Source: Aquiflexum balticum DSM 16537 (lineage in GTDB: Bacteria; Bacteroidota; Bacteroidia; Cytophagales; Cyclobacteriaceae). Taken from it: a DNA stretch of 64,000 nucleotides. The first letter of the stretch is position 1. Each line of letters starts with the position of its first letter. The stretch covers positions 5,288,001 through 5,352,000 of the forward strand of contig NZ_LT838813.1 in NCBI RefSeq assembly GCF_900176595.1, given 5' to 3'. Under the pieces are notes generated by a model. The model was not told where the DNA came from, did no database searches, and saw only the letters and a list, made by a program, of their open reading frames with translations. Positions 37,656-46,232 of this stretch are shown piece after piece. The position numbers and the translations under genes were made by a program.

Positions 37656-38137
37656 AGGATTTCAATTTTGGGTTCAGGGATTTCAACCTGTAAAGTGACA
37701 AATGCAAGTTTAAAGACATCAACAGTTAGAAATGGAGTTTTGATAACTTCGATTTCAATACTAAACAGTCCATCACATGATTCTAAAAGTCTGATTTCCT
37801 GAATATAGGGATAATAATTTCCCGGAGGAACTTTGATTACCAATACATAGCTTGTAGTAAAATCAACTTCAGGATTTTCGGGTAGGCAATCTGTAAAAAT
37901 GCTGTATTGGTCTTCGTTTGTAATTTTCCGGACTCCATCTTCATCCAATCCCAAATCCGCATTTTTAAGGCATGTACCATCATAAACCCAAAATGAATCC
38001 GAATTAATTTCTTGACTAAAACATTCCATCGGATCGGGAGAATTGACACATGCCAAACAAAACATTAAAATGATAATCTTAAAGCAGCTCATGCTCGAGT
38101 ACAATAAAGTTGGTTTCTTAAATATTCTGGAATGCAT
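37646..38137 (-). CDS. Unit I: small lipoprotein, putative protease inhibitor (B-type)
   Basis: 163 residues, lipobox CLAC (Cys30). Nearly identical to the unit B lipoprotein in the first two-thirds (NSDSFWVYDGTCLKNADLGL, same ITNEDQYSIFTDCLP) but different over the last ~45 residues, where it reads LESCDGLFSIEIEVIKT. It remains open though the overlapping protease is reduced to a stub. The pattern of conserved N-terminal and variable C-terminal segment repeats what is seen between the A and K lipoproteins. Confidence 0.75.
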   Translation of the reverse strand: MHSRIFKKPTLLYSSMSCFKIIILMFCLACVNSPDPMECFSQEINSDSFWVYDGTCLKNADLGLDEDGVRKITNEDQYSIFTDCLPENPEVDFTTSYVLVIKVPPGNYYPYIQEIRLLESCDGLFSIEIEVIKTPFLTVDVFKLAFVTLQVEIPEPKIEILWL

Positions 38138-38164
38138 TGGATAAATAGTTATATATGCTAGAAA

Positions 38165-38574
38165 AACTATTAATGTATCTTAGTTTCAGGACGCAGTAAA
38201 CTATTAATATGCTACAATTTAAACTCAATTATTCTCAAAAACAATAATTAGTTGAAAAATTACTATAAAATTAAGCGGAAATAATCGAGATGTTAAGGGT
38301 GATTTAATTTATTGTTAATGAGCTGTTTATCTGGATATCCATTGCTAAATTGATACTTCTTTCTCCGTAATTCCCAGAATTGGAGGGACTGTATCTTTGA
38401 AGGTGTTTTTGTCTCCACTAAAAATATTTATCCCTAATTTTGAAGGATAATACATGAATACATTTGGCTAAAGCCTTTGGAAAGCAACAGGCTTTTTTAA
38501 CCGTCCAGCTAAAGCAGGACGCAATTCATTGTTTTCTTCCCTTCATCCTTTATCCCTCATCCTTTCTCCTTTCC
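38165..38574. repeat. Intergenic module 9
   Basis: Leader of unit I, hairpin pair and D/E/J-type spacer of protease J. Matches module 5 almost exactly from about 38225, including the rare leader variant; the identity runs on into the protease tail to roughly 39300. Confidence 0.8.
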
Positions 38575-40860
38575 CTACCTTTCCACCCTGATCTGTCTTC
38601 TAAGCAATGCATCTCTGTAGCGGATATGGACATAGTAGAAGCCCTTGGGGATGCGGCTGAGATCCAGGCTGGCCTCTTGATGGGCCTGCTTAGCCGGGAT
38701 GAGTTCCCTGCCCTGACCGTCGAAGAGACTGACCTCAAAGTCCAGGTCAACATCCCTGCCACGGGTCTCCAAGTCCATACTGATATGAAGGATATCCGAT
38801 GTGGGATTGGGGTAAAGGGTAAAATGCTCCCAAGGGTTATAGACGTAGATACCTATCTCGCTGCCCCTGGCACCACAGGGATTGACCACATCCAGTTCCA
38901 ATGAATACAGCCCTGTCGCGCTGAAGGACAGGGTGATGGCATTGGTACCCTGATTGCCGATCCAATGATACCCGGAGGGGAATAAAGACCACTGATAATC
39001 CGTGATGCCCATATAGGGATTGCCGGTGGCAAAGTAGTTCTCCACCGTATTAACGGCCATCTCGTAGGGACCTTCTATATAGGATATGGCCCTGCCGACC
39101 CAGAATTTGGTAGAGGAATCAACGGTTCCACAATCACCCTCAATAGAAAAGGTCACAGTGGCCTGTCCGGATGTGCCCCAGCTTGCAGGACTCAGGCTGG
39201 CGTTTGCCCCGTTACCCGATGTGCTGCCTGAGAACAGGTGGGTGGGTGAGACCGACCAGCTTACCGTACTGCCCACTGGGACATTCTGTAGGGTAAAGGT
39301 ATTGGTGGAACAAAGGTAGTCGGGACCGGAAATGGTGGGTAAGGCTGCCTGGACGGCTGCTAGAGCATTTACACGGCCATAGCCCATTTCGCTGTTCCAA
39401 GTTAGGTTAGGGTTTTGTCCAGCACTTAATGTATAGGTATATCCACCTACTTTATCAGCTGTACTCTCTATTATATTTCTGACCTCTTGTTGAGTTAGGC
39501 CGGGATTGACGGAAAGTATCATAGCTGCGATTCCGGATACATGAGGTGCAGCAAAGGATGTACCGGAAACAGTCGCATAGCCATCATCCAATGTTGTAGT
39601 CCTGATATCTACCCCAGGGGCTACCACATCAATACCTGTACCATAGTTTGAAAATGAAGCCCTTTGGTCGTTTCTATTTGTAGCACCGACTGCAATTACA
39701 TTAGGATTTGTTGAAGGGTAAGCAATAGAGTTGTCAAAATCATTACCAGTTGCAAAAACAATGATTGATCCTAATCCATTTCTACCATTGATGACTGCAT
39801 TTTCAATAGCATCATCAATAACTTCATATTGAACACTTGAGCCCCAAGAATTATTTATTATACTTGCTTCATTTTGCCAAGCCCAGTTAATTCCGTCTGC
39901 ACGTGCAATCCTTGAACCTGGAACTCCCATCAAACTGTTAGCTATATCCATTATAGGACTATCTGGGCTTACACCTGCAATACCATAGGAATTGTTTGTT
40001 TCCGCTCCAATAATTCCACCTACTCTCATGCCATGATTTCCATAAGGGGGAATTCCAGCCTCTGTATTAAAACTTAAGGGCAGGATGTTGTTCAAATCTT
40101 CGTGCGGTTGAAGTCCTTGGTCCAATATTGCAACAATTATGTCTTCGCAACCAGTAGTAATTTCCCATGCAGGACATATATTTATATCTGCTCCTGCTGT
40201 TCCTCCATTCTGCCCGGTATTTAACAATGACCATTGGGTATTGAATTGGAGGTCATTTACGCAAGCAAAAATATTGTCCTCCAAAAAATCGGGCTGAACA
40301 GATTTAAATAGTCCTGTTTCAAAGAAATAATTGGCTATTTCCAATGCATTTCTGTCTGATTTACCTGAACATGCCAAAAGATACCATAAAGGCATAAACC
40401 GATCATTGCCCAAAATCTCTACATGATGTACTCTAGCTATCGAGTCCAATACTTCAATATCTTCCTGACTATTAAGCTTTACATATAGCAAATGGGTTAA
40501 TCCGACCTCTTTGCCACTTTCTGCTTTAAAGTATGGTCCTACGTAATAGTTGGTCAACTGTTTAAGGAGATTCGGCTTTCTCGGGTCAGAAATTACAGCC
40601 CAATGAATTTCCCTGTTAATATTGGGTCTACTTTGCAAATATTGGGTAAGGTAAGAACTTTGGAATTCATCTATTTGGTCACTTTTTATTTGCAGAAGTT
40701 CTGAAAACCCCTTTTGGTCAATATTCTTATCGACAAGAACGTATTTCTTACTTTCCATCAACTCCAATGGTTGCTTTTCCCCATTGTAGTAATAATAGTG
40801 CTGACCATATAGGGAAAAAATTACCAAATACGTCAAAATGAATGAAAATATATTTTTCAT
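38575..40860 (-). CDS. Unit J: secreted subtilisin-like (S8) protease with T9SS tail
   Basis: 761 residues. Signal peptide to about 19 (LYGQ), propeptide starting HYYYYNGEKQ, catalytic domain about 200-505: Asp247 (AILDQGL), His276 (NHGMRVGG), Ser435 (SGTSFAAPH), with the usual NNSWGS and FATGND oxyanion region. Closest to unit B in the head. Tail subtype 2, with the last part identical to D and E, ending RRQIRVER. Appears fully functional. The start overlaps the stop of the upstream lipoprotein as ATGA. Confidence 0.92.
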   Translation of the reverse strand: MKNIFSFILTYLVIFSLYGQHYYYYNGEKQPLELMESKKYVLVDKNIDQKGFSELLQIKSDQIDEFQSSYLTQYLQSRPNINREIHWAVISDPRKPNLLKQLTNYYVGPYFKAESGKEVGLTHLLYVKLNSQEDIEVLDSIARVHHVEILGNDRFMPLWYLLACSGKSDRNALEIANYFFETGLFKSVQPDFLEDNIFACVNDLQFNTQWSLLNTGQNGGTAGADINICPAWEITTGCEDIIVAILDQGLQPHEDLNNILPLSFNTEAGIPPYGNHGMRVGGIIGAETNNSYGIAGVSPDSPIMDIANSLMGVPGSRIARADGINWAWQNEASIINNSWGSSVQYEVIDDAIENAVINGRNGLGSIIVFATGNDFDNSIAYPSTNPNVIAVGATNRNDQRASFSNYGTGIDVVAPGVDIRTTTLDDGYATVSGTSFAAPHVSGIAAMILSVNPGLTQQEVRNIIESTADKVGGYTYTLSAGQNPNLTWNSEMGYGRVNALAAVQAALPTISGPDYLCSTNTFTLQNVPVGSTVSWSVSPTHLFSGSTSGNGANASLSPASWGTSGQATVTFSIEGDCGTVDSSTKFWVGRAISYIEGPYEMAVNTVENYFATGNPYMGITDYQWSLFPSGYHWIGNQGTNAITLSFSATGLYSLELDVVNPCGARGSEIGIYVYNPWEHFTLYPNPTSDILHISMDLETRGRDVDLDFEVSLFDGQGRELIPAKQAHQEASLDLSRIPKGFYYVHIRYRDALLRRQIRVER

Positions 40861-41360
40861 AGATCCAAGTTTATTATATCGAATTTCAAATCATATTTTA
40901 CATATTCTATTGGCAAGGCAACAAAAAAGTAAACATCTGTAATTGCCATGCAGTCTTGTGGCTGGATAATCACTTTAACCTTGAGATTGTCACACCAATT
41001 TTCTGCAACCAATTCATTAAGATGTCCGCATTTATAAGACTTTATTCTTCCTCCAAAAATAAATTCCTGATCAAAATCAATATCAGGTAAGGAAGAACCA
41101 CAGGAAAGCCATTCTACCAATTCATTTTGTGATCTGATCTTAAATGTTACTTGATCCTGCTCTGTCAGCTTTTTTAAAGTGCAATTAAAGTCATCGACAA
41201 AGAGAGCCGTAATGTCTGAACCTACAGGAGTGGAATCTTCGCATATTTGATTATTTTGTTCCATACAAGAAATCGATAAAATCACAACCAAAAATGTTAA
41301 AGCACAAATTTTTACTTTCCTTACCTGATACAGTTTAATTTGATTTTTTTTTATACTCAT
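40857..41360 (-). CDS. Unit J: small lipoprotein, putative protease inhibitor (B/I family)
   Basis: 167 residues, lipobox LSISC (Cys32). Same family as the unit B and I lipoproteins by spacing: LTEQDQVTFKI, a Cys before LPDIDFDQEF, and the end VYFFVALPIEYVKYDLKFDI (B has KYVFVNLPIEIPEPKIEI). Shares ATGA with protease J. Since B, I and J heads are also related, lipoprotein and catalytic domain seem to have diverged in parallel, as expected for an inhibitor and its target. Confidence 0.75.
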   Translation of the reverse strand: MSIKKNQIKLYQVRKVKICALTFLVVILSISCMEQNNQICEDSTPVGSDITALFVDDFNCTLKKLTEQDQVTFKIRSQNELVEWLSCGSSLPDIDFDQEFIFGGRIKSYKCGHLNELVAENWCDNLKVKVIIQPQDCMAITDVYFFVALPIEYVKYDLKFDIINLDL

Positions 41361-41518
41361 GATCTTAAATTAAATGGAAATTAAAAACAAGACGGATCAA
41401 AATTTCAATATGTCTCAAAATAATGATTTTTTTTTAAAAATGAAAATTTAGTTGTTTTTCAAATCAGGTTTAGGGATTATTTTCCTATAAAAAAATCTTT
41501 GATGTCTTTACAATTATC

Positions 41519-42043
41519 TCACCGCCGATGTCTGTGTCTGAACAGCATATAATGTCTCCGATCGTTTTCAGAATAAAAAATCTTTAATCCTTTGGATTCA
41601 ACCTTTCCCATGTCCGCATTCTTAAGACTACTGGTCATGTAAAAGCCATCGCCTGACTCTAAGGCATAACTTAAAACATAAAACTCTAATAATTCAAACT
41701 GATTATTAGAGAAATTATGAAACTTTCCAGACAATAAATTATTAGATGAACGCCCTTCTATGGTTCCATCTTCAAAAAACTCCAACCATAGCTGCGAATC
41801 CGTTTCACTTGGTTCAGCTATCCTGATCCTTTCACTCCCTTCTTCCCCAAAACCTAGAAGCCTCCATCTGGTGCCCACTAGGGGAAAGGTGTCGCTTTCA
41901 GGAAGATTCTCAATGTCAGATAAGGACAAAAATATTTCCTTTGCCTGTTCCAAGTCCTGACATGAACCGAACAGGGTCATCCCACTGATTAAGAGCATCA
42001 AACAGCTGAATTTCCCGAAATTTAATCCTCCGTTCTTCATCAT
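41519..42043 (-). CDS. Unit K: META/HslJ-like lipoprotein without its own protease
   Basis: 174 residues, lipobox LFGSC (Cys28). Residues 1 to ~140 are nearly identical to the unit A lipoprotein, including upstream leader DNA; the end differs (MLFRHRHRR versus MLFRPLMP). Instead of a trypsin-like protease it is followed, 158 nt downstream, by the unit J lipoprotein-protease pair. The 158-nt gap shows no gene. It may be read through into unit J, or be a free inhibitor copy guarding against protease A. It is the upstream end of the array. Confidence 0.75.
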   Translation of the reverse strand: MMKNGGLNFGKFSCLMLLISGMTLFGSCQDLEQAKEIFLSLSDIENLPESDTFPLVGTRWRLLGFGEEGSERIRIAEPSETDSQLWLEFFEDGTIEGRSSNNLLSGKFHNFSNNQFELLEFYVLSYALESGDGFYMTSSLKNADMGKVESKGLKIFYSENDRRHYMLFRHRHRR

Positions 42044-42094
42044 CTTATTTCAATTTTAAATTATAAGCTCTAAAACCAGAATAATTCTTCTTTT

Positions 42095-42436
42095 ATCTTA
42101 GACGAAAGTCAAGGTCATTTCGCTACAAATTAAGGCAAATCATTTTCAAAAACAATAATTAGTTGAAATATTACTATAAAATTAAGCGGAAATAATCGAG
42201 ATGTTAAGACTGATTTAATTTATTGTTAATGAGCGGTTTATAGGGATATCCATATCTAAATTGATACTTTTCTCCCCGTAATTCCCAGAATTGGAGGGAC
42301 TGTTTCTTTGTAGGTGTTTTTGTCTCCACTAAAAATATTTATCCCTAATTTTGAAGGATAATCCATGAATACATTTGTCTAAACCTTTAGGAAAGCAACA
42401 GGCTTTTTCTATCGTCCACCTAAAGCAGGACGCAAT
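42095..42436. repeat. Intergenic module 10 at the array border
   Basis: Leader of unit K plus a degenerate hairpin pair (GTCTAAACCTTTAGG, ATCGTCCACC). It abuts the stop codon of PEP synthase, so ppsA transcription runs straight into it. The protease spacer part is absent. Confidence 0.75.
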
Positions 42437-44806
42437 TCATTGTTTATTTTCTGCCAAACTGATATTCTCAATCCCCTTGAGCAGGGCATCGGGATTGAAG
42501 GAAATGCTGTCAATGCCTTGCTCAACCAAAAATTGAGCAAATGCAGGATAGTCACTGGGTGCCTGTCCACATAAACCGATTTTTTTTCCCGCCTTTTTGG
42601 CTTCTTTGATTACTGAAGCCAACATGTATTTTACCGCTCCGTTGTTTTCATCAAAAAGATCCGCTACAATGGCCGAATCTCTGTCTATTCCCAATGTCAG
42701 TTGGGTCAGGTCATTGGAACCAATGGAAAAACCGTCAAAAATTTCGGCAAATTCCTTTGCTAAAATCACATTACTTGGAATTTCGGCCATGACATAGACT
42801 TCCAATCCATTTTTCCCTCTTTCCAATCCATACTCCTTCATGGTTTCCAAGACCTTTTTCCCTTCAGCTACCGTCCTGCAAAATGGAATCATCAGTTTTA
42901 CATTTGTAAAACCCAACTCATCCCTGACCACCCGCATGGCTTCGCATTCCAATCCAAATCCTTCCTTATACCGCTCATTATAATACCTGGATGCTCCCCT
43001 GAAACCCAGCATGGGATTTTCTTCTTCCGGTTCAAATGGTGCGCCTCCTATCAATTGCGCATATTCATTGGTCTTGAAATCACTCATCCGAATGATCACA
43101 TCCTTGGGATAAAAAGCAGCCGCTACCATGGAAAGATGTTCGGAGAGCTTTTCTACGAAATATTTCTTTTTGTCGGGATAATGCTGGGTGATGGCAGCAA
43201 TGGATCTTTTATCGTTACTGTCAGCCATGGAACTGTAATTCACCAAAGCCATAGGATGGATCCGGATGGCATTGCTGATGATAAATTCCATTCTCAATAA
43301 CCCCACCCCTTCGTTTGGGTAAAAAGAAAACCGAAATGCTTTGAAAGGATCGGCTAAAATAAACATGGGCTTGGTTTTGGTGGGTTCAAAAGCTTCAAAG
43401 TTGATTTCCTTTTCGGACCATTCCAATTTGCCATCATAAATCAAACCTTCATCACCTTCTATACAGGATACCGTAATGACCTGTCCATCCTGTAGCTTAT
43501 CTGTGGCATCACCGGTTCCCACTACCGCATGGATCCCCAATTCCCTCGCTACAATAGATGCATGACTTGTCCTTCCGCCTTTATTCGTCACAATACTGAT
43601 CGCCCTCCGCAACATGGAATTCCAATCGGGATTGGTGATATCCGCCACAATAATATCCCCGTCTTTTACTTTGGATGAATCGGCTATGGACTTGACAATG
43701 CAGACCCTTCCGGAGGCAATGGAGGTACCAACCGCTTTTCCTTTTACAATAGGCTTTTCTTTTGATAATAAGGTATACTCTTTGACTGTAATCCCGGATT
43801 TCTGGCCATGAACAGTCTCGGGTCGGGCCTGAACAATAAAAAGTTCTCCGGTCAATCCATCTTTTGCCCATTCAATATCCATGGGAAGACCGTAGTGCTT
43901 CTCAATTTTAAAACTCCATGAAGCAAGCTTTTCTATGTCCTCGGGTTCGAGTGAGAAAGAATTACGTTCAGCCTGACTTGTTTTGATATTGGCCACAGGT
44001 CTTTCCCCACCTTTTGCATAGATCATTTTATTTTCTTTCTCACCCATTTTTTTGAAAATCACACTTTTCAAGCCTTTTTCAATAGAAGGTTTGAAGGCAT
44101 AAAATTCATCAGGATTAACAGCACCCTGAACCACATTTTCCCCCAAACCCCAAGCGGAAGTAATGTAGATGGCATTTTCAAACCCTGTTTCGGGATCAAT
44201 GGTAAAAATTACTCCGGCACTTCCTATATCAGCTCTTACCATTTTCTGAACCCCGACCGAAAGTGCCACCTGCATGTGCTCAAAACCGTTGTCAATCCGG
44301 TATTTTATAGCCCTGTCATTAAACAGGGAAATATAGCAACGGTGTATGGCCTGAAGCAGGTTTTGTTCTCCCTCAATATTCAAAAAGCTATCATGCTGCC
44401 CTGCAAAACTTGCTGTAGGCAGGTCTTCCGCTGTGGCGGAGCTCCTTACGGCAACGGAAATATGCTGTCCATCGGACAGATTCCGGAAGGCTTCTAAAAA
44501 ATCTTCTTTCATTTCCTTTGAAAAAACACCGGAAGCAACCAAAGAGCGGCATGAGTCACCCACTTCTGCAAGATTGCTTAATTTTTCAGTATCCAAAGTA
44601 TGGAGTTTATCATTCAGCTTATCTACGAGTTGATTCTCATTTAGAAAAGTCCGGAAAGCTTTAGATGAAGTCGCGAATCCATCAGGAATAATGACCCCTA
44701 AGGGACCAAGTTCTTGGATCATTTCTCCCAAAGAAGCATTCTTCCCTCCCACCGTGGCAACATCTGAATTCCTGATCTTTTTGAAAGGTATGGTATATGG
44801 TGACAT
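42437..44806 (-). CDS. ppsA: Phosphoenolpyruvate synthase
   Basis: 789 residues, standard length. It makes PEP from pyruvate and ATP (pyruvate + ATP to PEP + AMP + Pi), the entry to gluconeogenesis. Seen: N-terminal ATP-grasp domain starting GGKNASLGEM (20-29) with RSSATAEDLP, the swivelling phosphohistidine domain with His415 in GGRTSHASIVAREL, and the C-terminal TIM-barrel PEP-binding domain with the catalytic Cys746 in GLCGQAPSD. The single gene is divergent from rluF. Not part of the protease array; its stop codon touches module 10. Confidence 0.93.
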   Translation of the reverse strand: MSPYTIPFKKIRNSDVATVGGKNASLGEMIQELGPLGVIIPDGFATSSKAFRTFLNENQLVDKLNDKLHTLDTEKLSNLAEVGDSCRSLVASGVFSKEMKEDFLEAFRNLSDGQHISVAVRSSATAEDLPTASFAGQHDSFLNIEGEQNLLQAIHRCYISLFNDRAIKYRIDNGFEHMQVALSVGVQKMVRADIGSAGVIFTIDPETGFENAIYITSAWGLGENVVQGAVNPDEFYAFKPSIEKGLKSVIFKKMGEKENKMIYAKGGERPVANIKTSQAERNSFSLEPEDIEKLASWSFKIEKHYGLPMDIEWAKDGLTGELFIVQARPETVHGQKSGITVKEYTLLSKEKPIVKGKAVGTSIASGRVCIVKSIADSSKVKDGDIIVADITNPDWNSMLRRAISIVTNKGGRTSHASIVARELGIHAVVGTGDATDKLQDGQVITVSCIEGDEGLIYDGKLEWSEKEINFEAFEPTKTKPMFILADPFKAFRFSFYPNEGVGLLRMEFIISNAIRIHPMALVNYSSMADSNDKRSIAAITQHYPDKKKYFVEKLSEHLSMVAAAFYPKDVIIRMSDFKTNEYAQLIGGAPFEPEEENPMLGFRGASRYYNERYKEGFGLECEAMRVVRDELGFTNVKLMIPFCRTVAEGKKVLETMKEYGLERGKNGLEVYVMAEIPSNVILAKEFAEIFDGFSIGSNDLTQLTLGIDRDSAIVADLFDENNGAVKYMLASVIKEAKKAGKKIGLCGQAPSDYPAFAQFLVEQGIDSISFNPDALLKGIENISLAENKQ

Positions 44807-44954
44807 GACTTTTTATTTTGGGCTTTGTTTATGATTGTGGAATTTATAAACTACACTTCAAAAATTATATGATGAAAATCAGCAGATTAGCTGACTTTTA
44901 AATTTTTTGCCAAATCAGCATTATCTTTCGGGCAAAATACAGACGATTATCAAA

Positions 44955-45689
44955 ATGAGTGAATCACAGGGAACCCGAATCAACAAGTACCTCAGCGAAG
45001 TGGGTTTCTGCTCCAGAAGAGCAGCCGATAAGTTGATCGAAGCAGGACGGGTTACCATTAATGGGGAAATCCCCGAAATGGGTACAAAGACATTTCCCGG
45101 TGATGAAATCAGGGTGAACGGCAAATTGATTTCCGAACCTGAAGCAGCACATGTTTATATAGCTTTCAACAAACCTATAGGCATTGTCTGTACCACCGAT
45201 ACCAAAGCTGAAAAAGACAATATCATCGATTATATCAACCACCCTAAACGTATTTTTCCGATTGGCCGCTTGGACAAACCCAGTGAGGGCCTGATTTTAT
45301 TGACCAGCGACGGGGATATAGTCAATAAAATCCTTCGGGCCAAAAACAACCATGAAAAGGAATATGAGGTAATGGTGAACAAACCCATTACCAAAGATTT
45401 TATCAAAAAGATGTCCAATGGAGTTCCTATTCTGGATACGGTCACCCGTAAATGTGAGGTAAAACAAATAGGAAACTTTAAATTCAATATCATCCTCACT
45501 CAAGGCCTGAACCGACAGATAAGAAGGATGTGCGAATACTTGGGATATGAAGTCACCAAATTAAAGCGTATCCGAATCATGAACATCCCACTGGATCTAC
45601 CTATAGGGAAATGGCGTGACCTGACAAAAAAAGAAATGGAGGAAATCAACCGCTTAGTGGCAGACTCCTCCAAGACATTTGAGGATTGA
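44955..45689 (+). CDS. rluF: 23S rRNA pseudouridine synthase, RluF/RsuA family
   Basis: 244 residues from ATG 44955; an in-frame ATG at 44907 would add 16 residues not typical of the family. S4 RNA-binding domain at 6-50 ([20 protein letters not shown]), then the synthase domain with catalytic Asp107 in [10 protein letters not shown] and the family motif [15 protein letters not shown] near 190. RluF modifies U2604 of 23S rRNA; RluB/RluE/RsuA are the nearest alternatives, but the [15 protein letters not shown] pattern favours RluF. Confidence 0.85.
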   Translation: MSESQGTRINKYLSEVGFCSRRAADKLIEAGRVTINGEIPEMGTKTFPGDEIRVNGKLISEPEAAHVYIAFNKPIGIVCTTDTKAEKDNIIDYINHPKRIFPIGRLDKPSEGLILLTSDGDIVNKILRAKNNHEKEYEVMVNKPITKDFIKKMSNGVPILDTVTRKCEVKQIGNFKFNIILTQGLNRQIRRMCEYLGYEVTKLKRIRIMNIPLDLPIGKWRDLTKKEMEEINRLVADSSKTFED

Positions 45690-46232
45690 TGGAATGGAAA
45701 AAACAGGACTTTTTAAAATCTAATTATGTCGGGAGTTAACAACAACAAAATTCCGGAGCGTCACTCTGAACGAAGAGAAAGCCTGTCCCGTCCCGATAGC
45801 TATCGGGATTCGGGGTATCTCCTAAACCTAAGGGGATTCTTCACTTCACTGTAATGTTTTCAGATTACTATAAGGATTTCAGAAAGCTCGTTCAGAATGA
45901 CGCAGAACCCGATGTCATTACCCTTTCTGTAAATGCCAATTTTCTCCACTACCAATGACAGATTGGAGATTATTCAATTTAGCAAAAGAACTAAAAAAGG
46001 CTTTTCCTTGTCACTTCGACGTTAGGAGAAGTCTATCTTGCCCGATTAAGATTTTCTAACACCTGTCATTCCCCTTTCTGTAAATGCCAATTTTCTTCAC
46101 TTGGAATTCCATTAATTGATCCCCGGTTTTCAGGTTACAAATGGTGAAAAAATTGGAGATCCATTCAATGTGACCCTCTATACTTTTCTTTCTATGCTTT
46201 TTTTCACATCTTGATATTTAAAATAACACATC
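45690..46232. other. Gene-free interval with palindrome and direct repeat
   Basis: No convincing gene. A perfect 18-bp palindrome TCCCGATAGCTATCGGGA lies at 45791-45808, inside a GC-rich stretch. A 38-nt direct repeat (core CCCTTTCTGTAAATGCC) is at 45913-45950 and 46064-46101 with two or three mismatches. The palindrome may serve as a terminator or be part of a dispersed repeat. Confidence 0.6.

Noticed and set aside
7754-42436. Integron-like cassette array (repeated inter-gene sites with hairpins).
   Set aside because: No integrase gene, repeats are hundreds of bases long and extend into coding tails, and units carry their own leaders; homologous recombination explains the pattern better.
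7754-42436. Diversity-generating retroelement.
   Set aside because: No reverse transcriptase, no template/variable repeat pair with adenine-specific changes.
44907-44954. Longer start for the RluF gene.
   Set aside because: The extra 16 residues are not family-like, and the ATG at 44955 gives the usual N-terminus before the S4 domain.
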